64,000 nt of DNA from Vibrio agarilyticus (GTDB taxonomy: Bacteria > Pseudomonadota > Gammaproteobacteria > Enterobacterales > Vibrionaceae). Each line of letters starts with the position of its first letter. Position 1 is the stretch's first letter. Shown in pieces: positions 17,941 to 26,805 of this stretch. Both the position numbers and the translations under genes were made by a program. Location: positions 39,426 through 103,425 of the forward strand of contig NZ_JABAIK010000015.1 in the NCBI RefSeq assembly GCF_012641465.1, read 5' to 3'. The notes below the pieces were generated by a model. That model saw nothing but the letters and a program-made list of their open reading frames with translations. It was not told the DNA's origin and searched no databases.

Positions 17941-18915
17941 ATGTCATTTTTGGCGCGCCGATTTGGTTTCTATTTCACTGCATTTGTGATCGCAATTTCA
18001 TTTAATTTTTTGTTACCACGAATGATGCCTGGCGATCCGGTTGATGCGCTGTTTGCAGCGTCACAGGGGCGTATGGACCCTGCGCAAATGGACGCAGTAC
18101 GCGAGATGTATGGTTTCGTTGATGGCAATATCGTTGTTCAATACCTTCATTATCTCAAAAGTGTCTTCACTTTAGATCTCGGTCCTTCAATATTAATGTT
18201 TCCAATTGACGTGTCGCAAGTGATTGCGATGGCACTACCTTGGACGCTATTTCTCGCTCTTGGCTCGTTGATTGTGGCTTTGATCATTGGCGTTAGTATA
18301 GGGACGTATGCATCTTATCATCGAGAAGGGCTGTTTGGGCAAGTGGTGCCACCGGTTCTGGCGTTCGTGAGTAACTTCCCTTACATAGTGACCGCATTGC
18401 TGCTGTTTTATTTTTTTGGCCTGCAATTGGAATGGCTACCTCTGGCGTATACCTATGACCCCGCATTGACTCCCGGTTTTAACTGGGCATTTTTCGCCAG
18501 CGTTGCTAAGCACGCAGTCTTGCCAGTTGGATCTATGGTGGTGGTGGGCATTGCAACATGGGTATTTAACATGCGCAACGCCATGATTAATGTGTTAGGG
18601 GAGGATTACGTGACGATGGCTGAGGCCAAAGGTTTGTCAGGAGTTAGAGTGATGGCACGCTACGCCGGGCGTAACGCAATTTTGCCCGTTGCGACAGCGA
18701 TTGCCATGGCGATTGGGTTTTCGTTTGCAGGCTCAATTATGACCGAAGTGGTGTTTAACTATCAGGGGCTTGGCAATATTTTGCTCAAAGGCATTATGGC
18801 ACGGGATTATCCGTTAATTCAGGCCATTTTATTAATCCTTGTGACAGCGGTACTGGTGGCAAATTTTATCGCTGACCTTCTGTATGTCTGGCTTGACCCA
18901 CGAATTTCTCATTAA
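17941..18915 (+). CDS. ABC transporter permease, DppB/OppB family
   Basis: 324 residues with about six hydrophobic segments. The N-terminus (FYFTAFVIAISFNFLLPRMMPGDPV) is the typical OppB/DppB start with MPGDP. The EAA-like coupling loop is in EDYVTMAEAKGLSG, about residues 218-231. It is 8 bases from the next gene, so both permeases are translated from one message. It would form the heterodimeric channel with the protein at 18924-19913. Confidence 0.92.
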   Translation: MSFLARRFGFYFTAFVIAISFNFLLPRMMPGDPVDALFAASQGRMDPAQMDAVREMYGFVDGNIVVQYLHYLKSVFTLDLGPSILMFPIDVSQVIAMALPWTLFLALGSLIVALIIGVSIGTYASYHREGLFGQVVPPVLAFVSNFPYIVTALLLFYFFGLQLEWLPLAYTYDPALTPGFNWAFFASVAKHAVLPVGSMVVVGIATWVFNMRNAMINVLGEDYVTMAEAKGLSGVRVMARYAGRNAILPVATAIAMAIGFSFAGSIMTEVVFNYQGLGNILLKGIMARDYPLIQAILLILVTAVLVANFIADLLYVWLDPRISH

Positions 18916-18923
18916 GGTATTTC

Positions 18924-19913
18924 ATGCAATCATCGACTAACGCTTCCGGTGCTGGCATGCCAGTACCCACACGCCGCGCCGCATTGTGGTCATGGCAAAC
19001 GATCCGTCTACGCGTCAAACGCGTGTACGCTTTTTTCTATGGTAATCCTCCCGCCATTATTGGCGGCATATTGCTCACTATGGTTTTGATTGGCGCGGCG
19101 TTTGCGCCAGCGCTGGCAACGCATGATCCTGAGCGCCGCGTCGCACGCCCTCATATGGCGCCAAGCGCGGAATACGTTCTTGGCACGACGCGCAGCGGAC
19201 GGGATGTGTACAGCCAAGTGCTGTTTGGCGCTCGCCAATCTTTGGCGGTGGCGCTCACCGCGGGCGCAATTGCGATGTCGATTGCGGTTTTGGTCGGCGT
19301 TACTGCAGGTTATTTCGGCGGTAAAGTGGATGAACGACTTAATTTTGTTACGAATGTCTTTTTAGTATTTCCGCAATTACCCTTGCTGATCGTTTTGGCG
19401 GCATTTCTTGGCCAAGTCGGCTCGCTAGTGATCACTTTATTGCTTGGGATTACATCTTGGCCGTGGGGGGCTCGTGTGATACGGGCGCAAACCATGGCAA
19501 TTCGCAATAAAGAGTTCATTCTCGCAGCGGAAGTGATGGGGGAGTCCAAATGGCGTATTTTGCTGGTGGAAATTTTACCCAATTTGATCTCCATTGTGTT
19601 TGGTGGCTTCTTAGGTGCGGTGATTTACGCGATGGGCGCTGAAGCTGGTTTAGGCATTCTTGGCTTGGGCGATGCGACCGAAGTCAGCTGGGGTTCAATG
19701 CTCTATTGGGCGCAAACATCGTCTTCTTTATATACCGGAGCCTGGTGGGAGATGTTGGTGCCAGCGATGGCGCTTGCCATTACAGGTGGTGCGCTAGCAC
19801 TGGTTAATATGTCGATTGACCAGGTCAGCAACCCCAAATTGCGTACCGGACCTCATATAAAGTTGTGGCACAAACTAAAGCGCCAAGCAGATAAGAGACG
19901 AGGTGTGCAATGA
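18924..19913 (+). CDS. ABC transporter permease, DppC/OppC family
   Basis: 329 residues with an N-terminal cytoplasmic stretch, a first membrane segment at about 37-57, and the DppC signature HDPERR then LGTTRSGRDVYSQVLFGARQS. The coupling loop KEFILAAEVMGESKWRI is visible at about residues 192-208. The gene ends 4 bases inside the next one (ATGA overlap), as in coupled translation. Confidence 0.92.
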   Translation: MQSSTNASGAGMPVPTRRAALWSWQTIRLRVKRVYAFFYGNPPAIIGGILLTMVLIGAAFAPALATHDPERRVARPHMAPSAEYVLGTTRSGRDVYSQVLFGARQSLAVALTAGAIAMSIAVLVGVTAGYFGGKVDERLNFVTNVFLVFPQLPLLIVLAAFLGQVGSLVITLLLGITSWPWGARVIRAQTMAIRNKEFILAAEVMGESKWRILLVEILPNLISIVFGGFLGAVIYAMGAEAGLGILGLGDATEVSWGSMLYWAQTSSSLYTGAWWEMLVPAMALAITGGALALVNMSIDQVSNPKLRTGPHIKLWHKLKRQADKRRGVQ

Positions 19914-20872
19914 TCCCATTACTGCAAATTAATCATTTATGTGTTGACTATGTATCACCCAACGGGGTTGCTCGCGCGGTAAATGATGTGAGCTTAACCA
20001 TTGGTGAAGGAGAAACGTTGGGCATTGCAGGCGAGTCAGGCTGTGGCAAAAGCACCTTAGCGTTTGCCATTGCAAAACTGCATAAAGCCCCTGCATTGAT
20101 ATCGGAAGGAGAAATTCTGTTTCAAGGGGAAGATGTGCTCACTATGAGTGCGGCGCGGTTGAGGGAGTTTCGTTGGAACGATGTCTCTGTGGTGTTTCAA
20201 AGCGCCATGAACGCGCTCAATCCTGTGATCACCATTGGCGAGCAACTGACGGATGTGATTTTAGCCCATCGTAATGTCAGTTATCGCCATGCCGTTGAAA
20301 GAGCAGCGGAATTACTGAATATTGTGGGTATTCATTCCGATCGCTTGCGCAGTTTTCCTCATCAGCTCAGTGGTGGTATGCGCCAACGTGTTGTGATCGC
20401 GATTGCGTTAGCGCTAGAGCCAAAGCTGATTATCATGGATGAGCCGACGACAGCGCTTGATGTCGTGGTGGAGCGTGAAATTTTAAACGAACTTTATGAT
20501 CTCAAAAGTCGCTTTGGATTCTCGATTCTTTTCATTAGCCATGATCTCAGCTTAATGGGGGAGATAGCCGACCGCATTGGCATCATGTACGCGGGAAATC
20601 TGGTTGAGCTTGGCGATGCTGAGCAAGTTTTTCATGCGCCAAAGCACCCGTACACTCAAGGGTTACTTGCTTCATTTCCGACAATTCACGGGCCTAAAGA
20701 GCGCCTGTTTGGTATTCCAGGTAGCCCAGTCAACCTACTTGATATTCCACGTGGCTGTAATTATCAAGCGCGCTGTATTCAGTGCACGTCATTGTGCCGA
20801 GTTCATGAGCCCGTATTAAAACGAGTTAGTGATGAACGCCAGGTTGCATGTCATTTGTACTCCGCATCGTAA
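19910..20872 (+). CDS. ABC transporter ATP-binding protein, DppD/OppD family
   Basis: 320 residues with Walker A GESGCGKST (about 40-48), signature LSGGMRQRV and Walker B LIIMDEPTTALD. The C-terminal oligopeptide-transporter extension has the Cys cluster CNYQARCIQCTSLC, which in this family can carry an iron-sulfur cluster. It starts inside the permease gene. It powers uptake together with the next ATPase. Confidence 0.94.
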   Translation: MIPLLQINHLCVDYVSPNGVARAVNDVSLTIGEGETLGIAGESGCGKSTLAFAIAKLHKAPALISEGEILFQGEDVLTMSAARLREFRWNDVSVVFQSAMNALNPVITIGEQLTDVILAHRNVSYRHAVERAAELLNIVGIHSDRLRSFPHQLSGGMRQRVVIAIALALEPKLIIMDEPTTALDVVVEREILNELYDLKSRFGFSILFISHDLSLMGEIADRIGIMYAGNLVELGDAEQVFHAPKHPYTQGLLASFPTIHGPKERLFGIPGSPVNLLDIPRGCNYQARCIQCTSLCRVHEPVLKRVSDERQVACHLYSAS

Positions 20873-20921
20873 AATCTAAGGCATAACAGAGCAGTGTTTA
20901 ACGCTGCGTTAAGGAGTTTTG

Positions 20922-21935
20922 ATGTTAAATTCTACAGTATCGCGCGCGCCGTCATCAGAAGAAAATCGAGTATCGTCTGCGGTTTTGTCTGTGCGTCATT
21001 TAGTGAAAGATTTTGCCTTGGGTCATGCTTTAAAGAGTGAAACCATGCGGGCGGTCAATGACGTTTCGTTTGATCTTAACCGTGGCGAGGCACTGGCCAT
21101 TGTGGGCGAGTCTGGTTCGGGCAAAAGTACCGGAGCGCGAATTTTAAGCCGTATCTATCGCCAAACTTCAGGGGAGGTGCGCTTTAAAGGTCAATTGCTT
21201 GAAGACTTTATTGCCAAACACGGCGAATTGGAATATGCGCGCCAAGTGCAGATGATTTTCCAAGACCCTTTTGGGTCTTTAAATCCAGTCCATACGATTT
21301 ATCATCATATTGCGCGGCCGCTTTTGATTCACGGGCGTGCGAATAAAGCGGATGTTCCCGCGAAGGTTTACCAACTGCTTGAATTGGTCGGTTTGACTCC
21401 GGTGGCTGAAACAGCAGAGAAATACCCGCACGAATTAAGTGGTGGTCAAAGGCAAAGGGTGGCGATCGCTCGCGCGATTGCGGTGGACCCAGAAGTTATC
21501 CTAGCCGATGAGCCAATTTCAATGCTCGATGTTTCGGTGCGTCTTGGAATTCTCAATTTAATGAGTGATTTGAAAGACAAAATGGGCATCTCTTTTATGT
21601 ACATTACCCACGATATTGCGACAGCGCGCTATTTTGCTGAAAAGACAGCGGTGATGTACGTCGGGCACATGGTGGAGTGGGGGGACAGTGATAGTGTCAC
21701 TCAAACGCCACAGCATCCCTATTCACAACTTCTGCTTTCGGCGGTTCCTAAGGTTGGAAATGGAGGGCGACGCGCGCTTGCGGTGAAGAAGGGAGAGATC
21801 CCGTTATGGCATGCAGAAAGTGTGGGTTGTCCTTTTGTTGGACGTTGTCCAAGGGCCACGTCGACGTGTCAAGAAACCATGCCAGACGTGACGCAACTCT
21901 CAGAGACTCACTTTGCTCGCTGCCATCACCTTTAA
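20922..21935 (+). CDS. ABC transporter ATP-binding protein, DppF/OppF family
   Basis: ATG at 20922 is preceded by AAGGAG at a spacing of 5, better than a TTG three bases earlier. The product has Walker A GESGSGKST, signature LSGGQRQRVAIARA and Walker B VILADEPISMLD, and again a C-terminal Cys motif (CPFVGRCPRATSTC). It completes a five-gene Opp/Dpp-type importer. The gene ends 34 bp before the operator that precedes the phosphorylase gene, so the phosphorylase may have its own promoter. Confidence 0.93.
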   Translation: MLNSTVSRAPSSEENRVSSAVLSVRHLVKDFALGHALKSETMRAVNDVSFDLNRGEALAIVGESGSGKSTGARILSRIYRQTSGEVRFKGQLLEDFIAKHGELEYARQVQMIFQDPFGSLNPVHTIYHHIARPLLIHGRANKADVPAKVYQLLELVGLTPVAETAEKYPHELSGGQRQRVAIARAIAVDPEVILADEPISMLDVSVRLGILNLMSDLKDKMGISFMYITHDIATARYFAEKTAVMYVGHMVEWGDSDSVTQTPQHPYSQLLLSAVPKVGNGGRRALAVKKGEIPLWHAESVGCPFVGRCPRATSTCQETMPDVTQLSETHFARCHHL

Positions 21936-21969
21936 GGTGATGGTGCCTGATTGTTTTTTAGTGTTAAAA

Positions 21970-21983
21970 TGAAAGCGCTTTCT
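21970..21983. promoter_or_regulatory. LacI-family operator before phosphorylase gene
   Basis: TGAAAGCGCTTTCT, one mismatch from a perfect palindrome, lies only 17-26 bp before the phosphorylase start. At this distance a bound repressor would sit on the start of the transcript or block elongation from the transporter operon. Confidence 0.78.
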
Positions 21984-22009
21984 TTTAATCATCGTTTGGA
22001 ATGAGCCTA

Positions 22010-25000
22010 ATGAATTATCAAGACTCTGCGCAAGTTTCTGGTCAGTTTGTTGACCTGAAGGGTGAGCGTTATTACAAAATTAGCCATGTTGATCAAATGG
22101 CCCCATTTTTTATCAGTGTGGTGTCTGCCAGTAATCACTGGATGTTTATTTCATCGACTGGCGCATTATCAGCCGGTCGTATTCGTCCTGAAAACGCGCT
22201 ATTCCCGTATCGCTCGGTCGATCATATTCATGAAAACGCCGATAACACGGGCGCAAAAGCGCTGTTTAAGGTTCGATTAAATGATGGCGCAATCGCAAAG
22301 TGGGAACCGTTTAATCCTCATCACGATGGTCTGTATCACGTTGAGCGTCACCTGTATAAAAACGCCGTGGGTGACAAGATTGTTTTTGAAGAGCGTAACC
22401 ACAGCTTAGGCTTGACCTATCAATACAGCTGGCGTACATCCGATCGTTTTGGTTTTGTGCGCGAAACGGAAATTGTTAATGACGGTGATGTGGCGGTAAA
22501 CATCGAGCTGCTTGATGGGATTCAAAACTTATTGCCATCAGGTGCACCGCTTGCGGCGTTGCAAACTAAGAGTGCGCTGGTGGACGCTTACAAATGGAAC
22601 GAGCGTGTTGCTGAATTGCCAATGGCAACCTTTAGCCTATATGCAAAATTGAGCGACCGCGCTGATCCGGCCGAAGCGCTTCGTGCCACATCGGTCTTTT
22701 CGGTGGCCGATGATGAACAAACACTACTGCTGAGCAGCCGAGCGTTGGCACAATTTCGCAAAGACTTGCCTTTAGACGAGCAGCCACTGATCCGCGGCGA
22801 GCGTGGTGCGTATTTTGTGCACCAAACGCTTGTTCTAAAGGCTGGCGAGCGTAAAATTTGGCTAATGGTGGCAGATGTAGACCAAAGTCACTCAGATTTA
22901 GCTTCACTGATGAATACAGTGCGTGATGCAAGTGCATTACGTGATGAGATTGAGTGTGATATCGCCGCTAACCAAGCTGAACTAATGGCGCTTATGGCTG
23001 GTGGTGATGCGTGGCAGCGTTCCTCTTCTGAAGAGACCGACGTTCATCATTATGCGAACGTTTTGTTTAACACATTGCGTGGTGGCGCTATCGTAGAGGG
23101 TTATCAGCTTAACCCTGACGATGTGCGCGTGACTATCTCACGCACCAATAAAACATTGGCGGCGAAACACGCGGAGCTGTTGGCGTCACTGCCTCACGAT
23201 TTAACTCATCCACAATTGGTCTCGCTAGCAAAAGCGACTGGGGATGCGCAGTTGGTTCGTTTGGCGTACGAATATTTGCCACTGACGTTTGGCCGTCGTC
23301 ACGGCGACCCAAGTCGTCCTTGGAACCATTACGAGATCAAAGTGCGTGATGAGGAAGGCAATCGCCTGCTTTCATACCAAGGCAACTGGCGTGATATTTT
23401 CCAAAACTGGGAAGCGCTTGCCCTTAGCTATCCGAACTTTATCGCGTCCTTTGTCGCGAAATTCGTGAATGCGTCAACGGTGGATGGTTACAACCCGTAT
23501 CGCATCACTAAAGACGGCGTAGATTGGGAAGTGCTTGAGCCGGAAGATCCGTGGAGCAACATTGGTTACTGGGGCGATCATCAAATTATCTATTTGCTGA
23601 AATTCCTTGAACTCGCAGATAAATACCATAGTGAAGCGCTTATTGAGTGGCTTGGCGCAGAACACTACAGCTATGCCAATGTGCCTTATGAAATCGCTGA
23701 TGTGGTCCAGTTGTTTGCTAACCCGAAAGACACCGTGGTGTTTAATCAAGCGAAGCACGACGAAACGGTCAAACTGAGCCAAACACTCGGTAGCGACGGT
23801 CGTCTGTTACTCGACAGTGAAGGCGCGGTCTATCAAGTGAACTTGATGGAAAAATTGTTGGTGCCTTTATTGGCGAAGTTGAGCAACTTTGTGCTAGATG
23901 GCGGCATTTGGCTTAATACTCAACGTCCAGAGTGGAACGATGCTAACAACGCGATTGTTGGTAACGGACTTTCAATGGTCACTTTGTATTATATGCGCCG
24001 CTATGTGGCCTTTATGCAAAACGTGCTCACTCGCGCGCCACAGGCCGTCACTCTGTCTCAAGAAGTGGCGACTTGGTTGGTGCAAACCAGTGATGCACTC
24101 GTGCGTGCAGCTCAGCAGCTCAAACAAACCTCAGTTACTGGTGAGTTGCGTAAAACCTTGCTAAATGAATTGGCGATGGCAGCGCAAGATTATCGCGATC
24201 AGGTTTATGTGCACGGTTTTAGCAGCAAAACTACCGTCGACGCCGATGCGTTGGCGACATTATTGACGGTGTCCCTTGAGCTGCTTGATCAAACAATCAA
24301 GAGTAACAAGCGCCATGACGGCTTGTATAACGCTTACAATATTCTGGATGTACAAGGTGAGGCGGCGTATGTCGAAGAGTTATACCCAATGCTCGAGGGT
24401 CAAGTCGCGTTGCTCAGCGCTGGCGTCCTGACCGCCGATGAGAGCATTGAGCTACTGGATGCTCTTTTTGCTAGCGATATGTATCGTGCTGATCAGCAAA
24501 CATTTATGCTGTATCCAGATCGCGAACTGAGCGGCTTTTTGGATAAAAACCGCGTTGCTGCGCATTTTGTGGCGGACTCAAGACTGATGCAAGCAATGCT
24601 TGAGCGTGATGATAAGCGTCTGATTCAAAAAGATGTAAACCACATTGTGCATTTTAATCCCGAGTTTGATAATGCGCAGGTGATGATGGCGATGATTGCT
24701 GAGATCAAGCCTGAATACGCTGATTTTTCTGAGTCTGACTGGCAACAGCTGTTAGCTGCCTATGAAGCGACGTTTAATCATAAAGCGTTCACAGGCCGCT
24801 CTGGAACTATGTTTGGTTACGAAGGTTTGGGCTGCATTTATTGGCACATGGTGTCTAAATTACTGCTTGCGGTGCAAGAAAACTACCAAGCGTCTCTTCA
24901 GGCTCATGGCATGAGCGCGCAAACGCAAGCGCTGGATGATTTTTATTACCGCGTGCGTGAAGGGATTGGCTTTAACAAAACGCCAAGTGTGTATGGTGCG

Positions 25001-25453
25001 TTCCCAACCGATCCCTATTCGCACACGCCGAAACAGGCTGGCGCGCAACAGCCGGGCATGACTGGTCAAGTAAAAGAAGAGGTGCTCACGCGCTTTGGTG
25101 AACTTGGTGTTGTGGTGAACAACGGCGTGCTACACATTGAGCCGACCTTGTTAAAACGTGGTGGTTTTACCGCTAAAGCGGGCACGTTTGTTTACCAAGA
25201 CGTGTTTGGTAAAAAAGGTGAATTAGCAATGAATGCGAATTCGCTAGCGTTCACTTACTGCCAAGTGCCGTTTGTTTATACGCTGAATGCAGAAGCATCA
25301 ACAGCCAGTATGGCGGTGACATTAGTCAGCGGCGAAGTTGTTACGCATGATGGTTGCACGTTATCCAATGAGCTAAGCCGAGCGCTATTTGACCGCAAAG
25401 GTATAATACGTACTGTCGAGGTGGTATTGCCGGCGTCGTCAATCAAGGCATAA
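22010..25453 (+). CDS. beta-1,3-glucan / laminari-oligosaccharide phosphorylase (GH94-like, probably GH149 or GH161)
   Basis: Two ATGs are possible, 22001 and 22010. The later one has GGA/GAG upstream at usable spacing, while the first touches the GGA. The protein is about 1150 residues, cytoplasmic, with no signal peptide. The N-terminal beta-sandwich (NHWMFISSTGALSAGRI) is followed by a helical barrel with YNPYRIT, DPWSNIGYWGDHQIIYLL and, near the C-terminus, FKNK-free sandwich strands. This length and the YWGDHQI motif fit the large inverting phosphorylases of GH149/GH161 in place of the roughly 800-residue GH94 cellobiose enzymes. The reaction would be phosphorolysis of beta-1,3-glucan oligosaccharides to glucose-1-phosphate. 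The transporter next door supplies the substrate. Exact family is from memory of the motifs. Confidence 0.78.
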   Translation: MNYQDSAQVSGQFVDLKGERYYKISHVDQMAPFFISVVSASNHWMFISSTGALSAGRIRPENALFPYRSVDHIHENADNTGAKALFKVRLNDGAIAKWEPFNPHHDGLYHVERHLYKNAVGDKIVFEERNHSLGLTYQYSWRTSDRFGFVRETEIVNDGDVAVNIELLDGIQNLLPSGAPLAALQTKSALVDAYKWNERVAELPMATFSLYAKLSDRADPAEALRATSVFSVADDEQTLLLSSRALAQFRKDLPLDEQPLIRGERGAYFVHQTLVLKAGERKIWLMVADVDQSHSDLASLMNTVRDASALRDEIECDIAANQAELMALMAGGDAWQRSSSEETDVHHYANVLFNTLRGGAIVEGYQLNPDDVRVTISRTNKTLAAKHAELLASLPHDLTHPQLVSLAKATGDAQLVRLAYEYLPLTFGRRHGDPSRPWNHYEIKVRDEEGNRLLSYQGNWRDIFQNWEALALSYPNFIASFVAKFVNASTVDGYNPYRITKDGVDWEVLEPEDPWSNIGYWGDHQIIYLLKFLELADKYHSEALIEWLGAEHYSYANVPYEIADVVQLFANPKDTVVFNQAKHDETVKLSQTLGSDGRLLLDSEGAVYQVNLMEKLLVPLLAKLSNFVLDGGIWLNTQRPEWNDANNAIVGNGLSMVTLYYMRRYVAFMQNVLTRAPQAVTLSQEVATWLVQTSDALVRAAQQLKQTSVTGELRKTLLNELAMAAQDYRDQVYVHGFSSKTTVDADALATLLTVSLELLDQTIKSNKRHDGLYNAYNILDVQGEAAYVEELYPMLEGQVALLSAGVLTADESIELLDALFASDMYRADQQTFMLYPDRELSGFLDKNRVAAHFVADSRLMQAMLERDDKRLIQKDVNHIVHFNPEFDNAQVMMAMIAEIKPEYADFSESDWQQLLAAYEATFNHKAFTGRSGTMFGYEGLGCIYWHMVSKLLLAVQENYQASLQAHGMSAQTQALDDFYYRVREGIGFNKTPSVYGAFPTDPYSHTPKQAGAQQPGMTGQVKEEVLTRFGELGVVVNNGVLHIEPTLLKRGGFTAKAGTFVYQDVFGKKGELAMNANSLAFTYCQVPFVYTLNAEASTASMAVTLVSGEVVTHDGCTLSNELSRALFDRKGIIRTVEVVLPASSIKA

Positions 25454-25476
25454 CAATTATACCCGTCCTACTAAAC

Positions 25477-25503
25477 TAAAGGGAGCGAGTCGCTCCCTTT
25501 TTG
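25477..25503. terminator. terminator between phosphorylase and regulator genes
   Basis: AAAGGGAGC (25477-25485) and GCTCCCTTT (25491-25499) pair around a 5-base loop and five T residues follow on the plus strand. It serves the convergent phosphorylase gene and possibly the regulator. A 15-base ERIC end (TATACCCGTCCTACT) at 25458-25472 directly precedes it. Confidence 0.82.
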
Positions 25504-25531
25504 CTAGCTTGAGTAGGCGATTAAGCGAGCT

Positions 25532-26545
25532 TTAGGCGTTTAGGTTTTTCACGGAATCGCGCTCAACGAGCTGAGGAACCAACTTTCGACTCGTCAGTGT
25601 TTGTTTCTCATGCAATTGGTCAATGATCATTTTACCCGCAAGCTTACCCATCTCATAAATCGGGAAACCCACAGTGCTCAAACGTGGTCGCATGTGACTC
25701 GACATCAAATCATTATCAAAACTGACCAATGAAATATCTTCACCTATGGTTAAGTTGAGCTTGGCGCACGCATCGTAGACAGCGAGAGCAATGTTGTCAT
25801 TTTGGCAAAATACCGCGGTAATGGTGCCTGCATTGGCAAGAAGATCGTAAGCTTTAACAAAGTTTCCTTCGTGGTCGAAACGGCCTTCAATGGTGAGTCG
25901 CGGATCGTACGCGACATTGTGCTCAGCGAGCGCACGTATGTAGCCAGAAAGCCGGTCGCGGGCATCTGGTTTTGAGAGGGGGCCGGTAATACAAGCGATG
26001 TGACGATGCCCATTGTCGAGCAGATTCTTGGTCGCCAGATACCCGCCCAGCTCGTTATCCAAGCTGAGACATTGATGATCCAGTTCGGGGATAAAACGGT
26101 TGAGAACCACGAGGGCTTTAAAGCCATGGGCAAATTGTTTAAGTTCGTCGTCAGAAAGTTTGTCACTGTGAACAATGGCACCATCGACTTGTTTTGAGCG
26201 CAAAAAATTGAGCGCATCACGCTCTTTTACTTCACTTTCTTGACCACTGGTTACGATAAAATGCAGACCCGCGCGGTAAAGCTCGTCCTCAGCAGAATGC
26301 ATCAGTGGGCCATAAAAAGGACCATCTAAGCTGCCGACCAACATGCCAACGCTGTTTGAGCGACTACTCGCAAGCGCTTGCGCTGCAAGATTTGGGGTAT
26401 AACCTAGGGCTTCAATCGCTTGTTGGACTTTAACAAGATTCTTTTCTTTCACGCTGGCTTGGCCGTTAATCACCCGTGAAACCGTTGCCTGAGAGACGTT
26501 GGCGTACTCGGCAACTTCTTTAATTGTAATTGTTTTCTTTTCCAT
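25532..26545 (-). CDS. LacI-family transcriptional regulator (laminarin locus, paralogue 2)
   Basis: 337 residues, clearly a close paralogue of the regulator at 14287-15312. The recognition helices are the same (ITIKEVAEYANVSQATVS), so both should read the same operator; the effector domains differ more, especially after residue 90 and at the C-terminus. It is convergent with the phosphorylase gene. The operator at 26665-26678, 120 bp upstream of its ATG, suggests autoregulation. Confidence 0.92.
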   Translation of the reverse strand: MEKKTITIKEVAEYANVSQATVSRVINGQASVKEKNLVKVQQAIEALGYTPNLAAQALASSRSNSVGMLVGSLDGPFYGPLMHSAEDELYRAGLHFIVTSGQESEVKERDALNFLRSKQVDGAIVHSDKLSDDELKQFAHGFKALVVLNRFIPELDHQCLSLDNELGGYLATKNLLDNGHRHIACITGPLSKPDARDRLSGYIRALAEHNVAYDPRLTIEGRFDHEGNFVKAYDLLANAGTITAVFCQNDNIALAVYDACAKLNLTIGEDISLVSFDNDLMSSHMRPRLSTVGFPIYEMGKLAGKMIIDQLHEKQTLTSRKLVPQLVERDSVKNLNA

Positions 26546-26664
26546 AATCTGCGTTACGTTTTATGCCATCTTATCGAAAAAATCAGTAAGAAGGGTGCAA
26601 TAAGTTATGTTCATGTTGAGAGCTATAGTATTCAAATCGTGTGATGGCGCAAAGCAATTTGTGA

Positions 26665-26678
26665 ATAAAGCGCTTTAC
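26665..26678. promoter_or_regulatory. LacI-family operator between regulator 2 and peroxiredoxin genes
   Basis: ATAAAGCGCTTTAC has the AAAGCGCTTT core of the laminarin-type palindrome but lacks the outer bases. It lies 120 bp from the regulator ATG and 128 bp from the peroxiredoxin ATG, so it could control either or both. Confidence 0.55.
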
Positions 26679-26805
26679 AAAAGTAAAGCGTGTGATAGCC
26701 GTCGGTTTGTTGTGATGTCTCACCGTGTCTCATCACCAAGGTTGAGAGTTCGACTATCCATTTCTATAGTGTTGTTGACCTTTACTGATAAACAACGGAG
26801 TAGAT

